A program made the translations under genes and the position numbers. The notes under the pieces were generated by a model, which made no database searches, was not told the DNA's origin, and was given only the letters and a program-made list of their open reading frames with translations. DNA of 60,000 nt, from positions 17,201,759 through 17,261,758 of the forward strand of contig CAIIXF020000009.1 in assembly GCA_903813345.2 (NCBI GenBank), written 5' to 3'. How positions within the stretch are numbered: the first letter of the stretch is position 1; every line of letters begins with the position of its first letter. This document shows positions 36,701-48,700 of the stretch, piece after piece. This DNA comes from Owenia fusiformis. Lineage: Eukaryota > Annelida > Polychaeta > Sabellida > Oweniidae.

Positions 36701-39700
36701 GATCTAGACACCCTTGAAGGCAACCCAAGCCCAGAGTTGTTAGGAGTTGAAAGTGGTAGAACTCTAGGTTTTTCTTTATTTTTAGTATCAGTTGTGATGT
36801 ACTCTTTACTATCATTTCCTTCTGTGGTTACCTTTTCACTATTACCATCAGTTTCTTTGTCTGAGTTTTTTCTCAATCGTCTTAATTCCCGTCGTTGTCG
36901 TAAAAATTCACGCCTCGCCTCCTTATCATCCAAATTTGGTGACTTAATACCACTGATGCCTGGGATTTCAATTGTCTTGTGAACATTAATACTCAACTCC
37001 TGTGAGGTCTGAACACCAATTGATGCTAAATCTTCTTTATTCTTCCGAATATTCTCAGCAAATTCTAACAAATTCGACATAGATGTCTGAGTCTCTGACT
37101 CATTCAGTGGGCAGGAGTCTTGTGCATCATTCAAAGCATCAAGTTTTAGTTTTTTAGGTGTTGGAGGCTCGGATGTGGCACGATCCTCAAGGCGGATTGA
37201 TTCAACTATATCGCACTGGTGGGCTTTACTACTGGCATCCCTAAATTTGTGAATCTCTGGTAAAGGAGTTTGAAGTTGCTTTATTCTTGCTTCTCTAACT
37301 GAAATGAAATGTTGAGTCATCGTGATACATCATTTCATGCTGGGATTATGCCAATATTCATATTACATACTGAAGATAATCAGGATCAACTAGAAACATA
37401 GATATAATGTCTGTTTCAGCATGGTTGGAGCGATAGTTATTTTTATTTTCTCAATTATATCACATTTATCCTTCAAATTTCAACTATGAATTTGGCCTGT
37501 ATGCAGTGCGTAGGTTCCAGTTTCTAAATATATAGTTATACCTAAGAAATACATAGAGTAATTTTTTGATAATTGCAAAACGATTCCCTCGCTTAGGAAA
37601 CAAAGATAGTTTCTCAAAGAAACTAAGAGTAAAAATACGGGTAAGGTAGTCACAAAAACAGTTCAATCTCTCCAAGACATCTACAATGTGCTTTCAAGTG
37701 CAAATGTGATCCTCCATAGGAACATTACTACATTGATATATGCACTAGTAAAAAAAGAAATGTCTTCATTTCAAATAATATATGACTTTGAATCATTGTA
37801 CAAAATTGGTACAAAATGGAAATCTGTCTTTGTGCTCTAAGCGAGGTAAATGATTTGTAAATATCGAAATATCAATTTTATCTATTTCTGAAATGTAATC
37901 ATATTTCAAGAGTGGAACCTACATGTACACATTACATACTGGCCAAATATTACCAATAAGTTAATTTGATGGATAAGGTGACAAAATCAAGAAAACAAAA
38001 ATTCTTACTAAATATTTCTACCAGAAATTCAGCCATGCTGTCATGTCTTTGTTTTCAGTTGACCCCTTGTGATAATGCAAACAGTACATAGAAAAACTCC
38101 AGAGTGGCATATACCAACATACAAATTATTCATGAATCTAAAATATGTCACAATAAAATATTTACAATCTACATGTACAGTTAAAAAAACAATTTGCACA
38201 TAAAAAGGTACAACATCAGTGAAATCTCAGAATTTCAACAAAGATTTGGTTGACCAAGTCAGAAAGAAAGTAGTCTACAACAATCTGACCTTCTTGGTAT
38301 GTTACATGTGCTTGTGTCTATCGTATTCTTACCTACTGCTTTGAGATGGTGTTATATGTGCTTGTGTCTATCTTATTCTTACCTATTGCTTTGAAATGGT
38401 CCAGCCAAGATGTGTTATATGTGCTTGTGTCTATCTTATTCTTACCTACTGCTTTGAGATGGTGTTATATGTGCTTGTGTCTATCTTATTCTTACCTACT
38501 GCTTTGAAATGGTCCAGCCAAGATGTGTTATATGTGCTTGTGTCTATCTTATTCTTACCTACTGCTTTGAAATGGTCCAGCCAAGATGTGTTATATGTGC
38601 TTGCATCTATCTTATTCTTACCTACTGCTTTGAAATGGTCCAGCCAAGATGTGTTATATGTGCTTGCATCTATCTTATTCTTACCTACTGCTTTGAGATG
38701 GTCCAGCCAAGATGTGTTATATGTGCTTGTGTCTATCTTATTCTTACCTACTGCTTTGAGATGGTCCAGCCAAGATGTGTTATATGTGCTTGTGTCTATC
38801 TTATTCTTACCTACTGCTTTGAGATGGTGTTATATGTGCTTGTGTCTATCTTATTCTTACCTACTGCTTTGAAATGGTCCAGCCAAGATGTGTTATATGT
38901 GCTTGTGTCTATCTTATTCTTACCTACTGTTTTGAGATGGTGTTATATGTGCTTGTGTCTAATTTATTTCTTACCTACATGTACTGCTTTGAGATGGTCC
39001 AGCCAAGATGTGTTATATGTGCTTGTGTCTATTTTATTCTTACCTACTGCTTTGAGATGGTCCAGCCAAGATGTGTTATATGTGCTTGTGTCTATCTTAT
39101 TTCCATGTTGAAATTCTACTTCAGCAGTTCTTTTTGTCTTCAGGTCTGAACGGACACCCATAGATGATAGAAACTGAAATCATACGTAATTATAATATTT
39201 CCAGTTAAAATGTTTGGAGTTTAGTATATATATATCTTCAGTTTTAATACGTGGTCAAATTTGATCATAGCACAAACTTGATGACTCAATGGGCTCTACA
39301 GCCCCATAAGTGCCCTAAATAGCCTGTAAGCTACGTATGAGCCCAGTCCATTATCAATAGCTGCATACAGTGGATTTTACAGTGGATTTGAAGTTTTTAC
39401 CATTTTGGGATAACCATGTGTACAAAATCAAAAATAACTCAAGCGCAAGCCACAGTGAATTTAATAAGCTTTTAAAGAGTACTTTTTCTGAGATGGTTAG
39501 TAAAATATTTGAAAGAGAATTTGTATGTCCATTGAAATATGCCAAACTACATTTTCTGAAGGATTCATATCCGTTTCTTCATGACAATGATAAATATATT
39601 ACCTGATTCGGAAACAAAAAATGATACTAGATTACTAGTATATTGTCAAAATTGTGAGTGATATGTCAACAATAAAATACCCTAGGACTGATTGGTATAC

Positions 39701-42700
39701 GGTATCTTTTACAAAAAATGACAGCCATTTTAAATTGAGTGGCCATACTGAAAATCTATGTTACACAGAATGAAAAGAAAGTATTTTTCCTGTCGTTAAA
39801 ATAAAAATTTTGTACTCTGTTCTTGGTGATCTAAATGGTTCGAACCGAACCATAACCAACCTTACTCTCATTGAGAGCAACATTAACAACACCTACCCCA
39901 GCTCTGAGGAAATAGTCTGCTCCCCCAAATGTCTTCCATCTCTTTACCAGCCCAATCTTCCGGGCCTCTTTGGCAACTGTCAGTTCAATATCTTTGCGTT
40001 TATTGTCAGTCTGTAGTAACATGTTTGTGACTTCTTGTATGAGTAGATGTTTTCTCATGTTCAGTATCACCTTGTTCCGTTCAGTTACACCTTGGCTTAA
40101 GTCACTCAACTGTAATTAAACAATGAAGAGATCCTCAAAGAGACAGGATTAAACAAGAGAGTAACAAAGTTACTGAAACCTTAATTACAAAATTGTTAAA
40201 ACTTATTCATCCGATGCTTTGTCATTTTCAAATAAAAGTGCCAATTGTATTGATTTTTTCCTTTGGAAAAAAGGAGATTTAGACAGGAACAAAGAAATTT
40301 TAACCTGCCAAGGAACACTAAAGACATTACAGACAACAAGAGTTAGACACTTGTGATATTGAATCACATGTTCAAGTATAGAAATTCATATAAATAAATA
40401 GGGAAAACATTACATAAGTGAAAGAAATTCTACCTGTTTCTGCAGATTGACAGCAACTTCATAAAGTTTTTCGAAATCTTCTTTGTTGAAAGGAAAATCA
40501 TCCTTTTCCTTTTCCCCATCTGGAATTAATCAGGTATCTTTATGCAGCCTGAGTATACTGATAAAATTTTGTACATTGTTTTGTTCTTAACTTAAACTAA
40601 GAAATAAAATCCTAGTTTATGTTAGATAAGGCCCAGTTGGATCAAATGAATCTACATTAAAATTTTCTATAAGGAAAGCTTAGTGCCCAAATACACTGAT
40701 ATGTTCTCAGTAAATTTTTGGTAACGTTCAGACCCATTTTAAAGACACCTACCTTCTTTTGTAGAATTCTTGTTTGCCTCTACATGTAACTGGTGTCGGA
40801 GTTCTTGTATTTCCTGTTTCAATCTTTCTACTATCTCTGAATCCTCTCTCTGATTAGGAGACTCCTAGAAAATAAAAGTCATTTGACTACATGTATGACT
40901 GAACAGGAAAACAACATTAAAGGCAGTATCAGATCTCGCAAACAATAGTAGTACAGTGTCTGTTTTCTAAACATCACAATACAGTATGCTTTTTTTGAGA
41001 ATAGATTTTTACAATAATGCATTCATTTGTCTATAAATAAGGTTACCATTTTCACTTTAAATATCTTCCCCCATTTTTGCACTTTGATCAGGTCAACTGT
41101 GCTTGCAATTTTGTCACTCCCTATAGATCTGATTTTGCCTTTAATAAATTCTAAACCTTCTTATAAGTTACACTTTTTGCTGTCTTATCCTTTGTGGTAT
41201 CAAATAATTGCACTTGTTTAACCTTCATTGCAGAATGAATTTAGGCAGCAACAAAAACAGAACAGTAACATAATTGATCATTTATTTATTAAAATAAAGA
41301 TAAAAGACAAACCCATTTGCTGTATAACTTGATATACTGATCTGACTGAACAGGACATATATATAGTATCAATAATCACTATTTCACAATGTCAAAATTA
41401 TTATTATTCACCAGATGGTTTTATTGTTATTCAGCATTTCAAATAAAGAAAATATTACACCCAAGAAAGTCTGTGCCATCTTTTGAGAGCATAACTACTT
41501 TCTGTAGTTTATGAGAAATCCCTGAATTACATTTTTATTTTGATTCATCCATCGATTCCACCAATTCTAAATCAAAGGTGCCCTATACCAAATTCCATGG
41601 CGATCTATGATGCAAAAAGAGTATTCCATGATGGGTTTACCACTAAAAAGTGAAGAGTTAGATGTCAAAGCAGACAAGATTCAAGGATGGAAATTCCAAA
41701 ATGGCTGCCTTAATATTTACCAAGAATGTCAAAGAACTAATCATTTCTAAAGTTTCACAACAAGAAATATCCCTAAAAATTCAGATCAATATGTCAATAA
41801 AAAACAATTTAGCTGGAAAAGCAAAGGCAAGGTTTTACAGACAAGATTTTAGGACGTAAAATCAAAAATGGCCACCATAACGTTACATTTAATATTAATT
41901 ATCAGACAGATGGACAAATTTACAGATGTGCCTAGCAGACCAGCCCGCATTATGGGAAAGTTAATTCAACTCAATTGTCATGTAGTTTCTTGAATACCCC
42001 CAATACAAAAATGGTAAGGCCTCTTAATTAGTTGAAGAACTATGCACAGTGTATGTACTAATTGTACATTGTTGATAGATTCCATTTTTCTATGAAGGCC
42101 TGTCATGAAGTGGGCAGAGCTCTTCATTCAATGGAACGGGTTTGAGCCATTCACATGACTTCTGGTTCCGTAAGCCCGCTTGTATTAGTTTATATGGCAA
42201 ATCATCAAGGCAACTACCAAGTCATCATATGATATGATTGTATCCACATGATATTCAAATGCATGTGGGATAATGACAATAAAATTGAAACAAATCATGG
42301 CAATAAAACCAAAACAATGATAATACAATAATCATGTGGTGCAACAACCAAAATATGGCAACACAAACAAAACCTGATGCCAATGAAATAAAGATAATTA
42401 CAAGAAAGCTTGATAAAAACAATCACAATAAAACTTGATAATAAAACCCAAACATATAAAACTGCCAAATGCAAATTGAGGTTTACCTTAATGTCAGTTT
42501 GACTCATCTGCTGTCTTTCAATGTCTGCAAGTTTCTCCCTCAGTTCAGCAATGGCTGACTGGACTTCCTTTTTGTTCAATTCAGCTGTTCCTATCTTACT
42601 ACTGGCCCATAGTTCTTTCTTATAACTCTCTGTAAATACATTCAATTATGCTATTTAATGTGATGAAAGTTTAATGTGCATTGTACACAAATGATGTGTA

Positions 42701-45700
42701 CCCAGAAAGAGCAAAACAAATGGCAGGTACGTACATATGTATATTCGCCATTATCACTCTTTTCTGATTATCCCAATGAATGAAGTCTGTCCATTCATCT
42801 GAAGAAACTTAATTAAATCAAATATGAGTAGAGGGATCCGGTTTTAATATGACAGGCTGATACCTCATTAAGTCCATACAAGTAGGGATATAGAGAAGCC
42901 ATCCATCCATTGATCCATATCTTCGTCTCTCCATTCATCTGTCAAAGTGATAACTCAGATATGGATCTGGTTTATTATAAGCTGATTCAGATACATCATG
43001 GCCATAGGACTTCTACTCAAGAAGATTTTCCAATATGGCCACTCATTTTAAAATGGCCACCATTTTTCATAATAATAAAATTCACTTTTTCGGAAGGGTT
43101 CCTAAAGGAGAATTTAACCTAAAAGAACCTAAATCAACTTTACCAACCTATTTCCTTGTTGTGCTGTTGGTTGAGATTATCTATTGATTCCTTAATCCTT
43201 TTGATTTCATCTCTCAGATTGTTCTCATACCTCTCCTTCTCCTCTATCTCCTCGGTAAGTCTTCTGTTAACACCCTTCAAACTAGAGATGAATAAACATG
43301 TCAACAATCTTACAATATGCTGAATGAAACATTCCCAGAAGTCGAAACTAAAATTATTGATTCAATTTTGAGTGTTCTTTTTTTTTATCAAAGTTTCATG
43401 AAGCTTCTAAAGCATATATGGATCGTTAAAGGGTTCTGATAAGCTTCCCGCAAAAAAAAAATATGGTGGCTTCAGGCGAGTCAACTGGATCAGTCCATTT
43501 TTAATAAATAAGGGGAGTTTTGTAAAATCCAGTTTATTGAAATTGTCTTGAAGATAAAGTAATCCATTTTTAATGACTCTGAAAACATCAAACTTTTTAC
43601 AAATTAATTTCAAAATCAAAAACTCTCCTCATAAGCTACTCAGACATTAAGTGATTGAAGCAAGAGAGAGTATCAGAATGTGAAGTATTGTAACTTACGT
43701 GACAATGGCCTCATGGCTTTGAACCAGGTTGTCTTCAGTATTGCAGGCCTCATCTTGGACAACAGGAGATGTTGAGGTCACTTTAGAGTCACTGGATGTT
43801 CCAGATAACCCAATGGAGTCAATCACTGTACGAGAGGATGAGTCATTCTGTTGACCTGAGGGGATATCAATTATTTCACTAGTGCTGGCCCAAGATTGTG
43901 AACATCCATTTATAGTTTCAACATTTTTATCAGGTTGTATATCAAGTGTTGGACTAGAGGGAGTTTCTGATATTGCACTTTTAGAGGTATCTTTATTATT
44001 GACAGGCTCTGTTATTGCATTTAAAGCATTGTTTAAGTCACTTGTTGTAATAAGAGTTATTGGTTGTTCCATAATTGTCCTTGCGTCAGTCTCATCAGGA
44101 TTAACCAGTTCATTTTCAATTGTATGTTTAGAAGCCTCTTTTTCATTTGGGTCAGGCTGAGGTTTTATGTCTGCTATGAGGTCTTCAAGCTGTATGTCTA
44201 TGGATCCCTCCCTGGCTAGATTAACCAAACTATCTGAGGAGTAGGCCCTGTGTTTCACTGATTTATGCTCTGAGTGAGTCCCTTCTTTTAGTGAACCAGA
44301 TCTTGTGGTACTTGGGTCCTCTCCTGTTGGTTTTTCATCAATTAAAATCCCTTTCTTCTTTTGCATCTCTTCCCATTCTTGAAGTTTTTTGGCAAATTCT
44401 TCTGAGAGTCCATCAATAGGAAGGTTACCAATAGATGTCCTTACTGTTCCTTCTTCTTGAAGTTCTTCAGCAGCGAGTTCATTCTCAAGAGCTTTTAATT
44501 TTTCAAGTCTCTTTCGCTCTTTTTCGATCTTCTGCTGTTGTCGTTCTAACTTTTCTAATTCTTTTTGTTGTTGCTTTTCAAGTCTTTTAATTTCCTTTTC
44601 TCTTTCTTTATCCTCCCTAGACTTTTCCTTTGATTTTGCTCTCTCACGTTCTTTTGCTTTTGCACTTTTACTTTCATAGCGTTTAGTTTTCCTTCCCCTT
44701 CGTTCTGGAGATTTTGTTTCTGCAACTACAGGCATGGCCCCTGGGCTACAATCACGACTTTTACGATACTTTTTCTTTTCCCAGTCTTGAAGCTTCCTAT
44801 TAAAGCTATCTGTTAGACTTTTCTGTATCTCCTTGAAGTTGATGGGTGGCGCCTTGGGGTCCCTGGATAATCTGTTCATGTCGCAATCATCAACTGTGGC
44901 TCGAGGTCTATGAATTGTTGATGCTGAAATATAGAGGGGAGTGGTAGCAGTGGATGTGTTTGTGTTGCATTTCTATTAACATTGAACTGTGTTCTATATG
45001 TGCAGTAAAGCTACCTTGTGTTTTTTTGCTTATTAAGTGCCTTGATTAATGGTGAACCTCAAATATGTGCTATCCATGATTACTAATACAGTAGTAAACA
45101 CTTCATGTTGTACATGTTATGGTTATTTTAACACCAATTAGTTCAGTGATTTTGTCCTTTTCATTATATTATCTACACATAACAGTTTTATAGGGATACA
45201 TCATAATGAATTCTATATTTCAATATAGCTGCTTCCATTAACAAAGATCTAGAAATAACCAAGATATACATAACAAGTAGAATACCAATACAAAGAGCCT
45301 GCCAAATAAGCTCAAGGGTAATTACAGTACAGTGTTCTTGCATATGGCAAAATAATCTGTCCCCTGGCAATACCCCTCTGCTCCTTTGTTAGACTTATCT
45401 GCCTACTGACCAGGCACTCTGCTACCTTGCCATGGCCCTCTGCCCCCTCACCATCTACCCCCTCCTCTTACCCTCTGTCTCTCCAACCCTCCCCTCTTCC
45501 CCCTTCCATCTCCACCCCTCCCCTCTCCCCCCTTCCATCTCCTCCCCTCTTCCCCCTCTCATCTTCAACTCTCACAATCCCAAGTGACTTACCACCAGCT
45601 GAGATGCTCATACGTTTATTCTTTAAATCCTCCCATTCTTTCATCTTCTTGTTAAACTCTGGATTGATGGAATCTGAAACACAAAGCATCTAACCAGGTT

Positions 45701-48700
45701 AACTTATATTGAACATAATCTTACAATAACTAGATGGTTTGGTGTAGAAACCACAAAGGGCAATACTAGTAAGAAAAATGATAGTATATTGTACCATTAA
45801 CTAACATTTTGAGAATAATGCTGAGACTTTGAATACTGATTGATTTGTACATGCTCCTTCCAGTGAAATGGATTAAAGTGTTTCATCTCTGCTTTACAAG
45901 TAAATATAAATATGATTTTCCAATACCAAAAGGTGCATCTTAGTGGCTCATAATAACAAAGAAAGTTAAAAATAGTAGGGTTCTATTTTATACTATCCAA
46001 TCAAATGTTGAGGAACATAATCTGTGAACAAGGAACGCTCTCCAGACAAGCCAAAACTGTTCTCTACAGAGGTTCTCAGCTTTGGTGAACTAAAATTGCT
46101 GATTGAGTATTTAATTATTGAAGATGAATAACTGTTGTATATGTCAAGAGATGTTGCTTAAAAGTGATTATTCAAATGACAACCTCATTTTATAGCATTT
46201 TTTAATTTGAAAGTTTGGATCTTTAAATGATTTAAATTTAATTTAGCTAAATATGTCACAAATACATTTCTGTTATCTTCAAAAATGGGTTTGTCAGGCC
46301 CTAGATAGGCACAACTCGTCAGATGTAATCAAGTCTTGTTAAAAGACTTGCATTTGTATAATGACAATAAATAACAAACAAACTAGAAAAACAGCAACTC
46401 CACGGAGTAGCAAATCCCACCGAACAAAACATATTATGTTTATTTTAGCTAGTGTAAATGTTGAAATGTTTGTGCACTTTGTGATAAAAGCATGAAATTT
46501 GGCGCAAAGTTAGTTTATACCATTGTGAACTTGGCATCATCATATAAAATTTGAACCAAACCCGTTCACTGGTATATGAGTTATCAAAGATTACGTTTTT
46601 TACAAAAATTGGCCACCATCTTGAAATTCAGCCGCCATCTTGAAAATTATTTCTTGAACAGAGCTACTGTGTCCCTAGGCATAATCATATAAAATTTCAA
46701 CCAAATCTGTTCACTGGTATTTGAGTTATCAAAGATTACGTTTTTTACGAAAAATTGCCGCGATTTTGAAATTAAGCGGCCATCTTGAAAATTTTTTGTC
46801 AAACATAGCTACTGTGTCCCTGAGCATCATCATATAAAATTTGAACCAAATCCGTTCACTGGTATTTGAGTTATCAAAGATTACATATTTTTACGAAAAA
46901 TGGCCGCCATTTTGAAATTAAGTGGCCATCTTGAAAATCTCTTTATGTGCGAAACTCCTTTGTCCCTGGCATCAGCATATAAAATTTGAACCAAATCCGT
47001 CAACTTGTATTTGAGTTATCAACGATTACATTTTTTACAAAAAATGGCGGCCATTTTGAATTGAGCGCCCATATTGAAAATTCCTTCGCGAGCAGAGGTC
47101 CTACACTCATAAGCCTATAAAATTTGAACCAAATCCGTCAACCAGTATTGGAGTTATCGCCCGGACACACGGACAAACGAACGGAAGGATGGACGAACGG
47201 AAGGACGGACGAACGGACGGACGGCTTCTCTGGATTGCCCATCCTGTTCCCTTATGCCTTATCCTAATCTCATTCATATTAACCCAAGCTCCTTAGAATC
47301 AGAGATTGGCTTTAATTCATGGCTCTGTAAAACAATAGAATGTACAATGTGACCAAAGTGAAAGTGATTTACAATTGTTCCCAGTTGACAGGTATTCCTT
47401 ATAGAGAGGGTCTGTTAACATATAAGTCAATGGGAAAATATTTGCTCCTTTTGAAAACCATTCCCTGTTGACAGGCATTCCTTACACAAAGGTGTTCCAT
47501 CGGACAGGTTTTACTGTATTTGCAATTAAGGAATTTCATTCTTGCTATTTTATCATGATGCATGAAAATATACACAAGAGATAACACAGATAAGAGATCA
47601 AGATAAGACACAGAAAGATCAACCCAGTTAAGTTTTTAGACCATAAATTCCCAAAATCTTGATGTTAAACAACAAAAGGTAGAAAAGTTTTTATATTTTT
47701 AAAATCTTCCAAAAGAGGAACACTAGAAGGTATAATGTACCTAAAACTACCCTGCGTGCAGAGTCTAGTTATAAACTACCCTCTGCCTAGTATAGACTAT
47801 ATTACAGTTTAGAACCCCCGCCCCGAAGATTGGTGCTTGTGACACCACGCTGACCCTTTCTCAACCAATCAGCAAAGTTGAAGGAACACATGCTAAATGC
47901 ATGCTCATTAACTATGCGGTGATGTCAGACAAAATGACCATATAGAAGGTCGTCCGTATTTCGACCATGAAATCTGATTGGCTTGGTGAGATCAGAGATT
48001 TATTGTAAACTGAAAGAGTGAAGACAAAGCTCTCTTTTAAGAAGTGAAGTCAATGAATGCAAAGGGTAACCTAAAACCTCAGTAGGTATGTAATACATGT
48101 ACTGTCAGTTTTGAATACAGGCTTAATCATTTGGGCCCCTCCAGTCACTTGCAAGATTAATAAGTATTACAAATTCAAATATAGTTTGAAGATATTTTTA
48201 AACATTAAATTTTGTTATGTTGCTATGTGTTTTCTATTTGATGCTGTAACAATAATATTTGACCACACTTTTCTACAATTTCTATGGGGTAGGGGTCTAA
48301 CAAGCAAAAAAATAATAGAAAAGGATTAAGAATGCCTCACAAATATACATAACATATAGTGTTGGTAAAATAGATCTAAAATACAAACAAGAGTTTTATG
48401 GAAATGCATTAATTATTTGATCGCTACCACAATGAGATTGGTAAGAAAAAAAATGTACAAAATTAGGTACATATTTTATTAATTGGATTTTTAGTTGATT
48501 AGATGAAGATGTTTTGTGAAGCATTCAGGATCTAGTTATTTAATCAGTCTTGCATCAAATGTTTATATGCCTTTGGACCCACTACAATGATCTGAAGAAA
48601 GACTACTGAAACAAGGTGATTTAGATCAGAGGTTGGCTCTTAATACACAAGTGATACCTTGTAATAGTTTGCAGTGATTACATGGTGTTATATTAGGTCA

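Noticed and set aside
38281-39112. CRISPR array suggested by regular units of about 63 bp
   Set aside because: Eukaryotic intron/exon context, no unique spacers between repeats, and units are contiguous coding-derived copies.
38396-39149. Long plus-strand frames of 158, 200 and 91 codons with repeated ILFLPTALKW-type and VQPRCVICACVYL-type peptides
   Set aside because: They are antisense readings of the minisatellite whose minus strand is exon plus intron of the coiled-coil gene; periodicity alone keeps them open.
39370-39606. 78-codon plus frame in an intron of the coiled-coil gene
   Set aside because: No recognisable motif, AT-rich, and no splice or promoter support.
45427-45693. Pro/Ser-rich 88-codon plus frame
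   Set aside because: Runs through a polypyrimidine intron tract and the antisense of a real exon.
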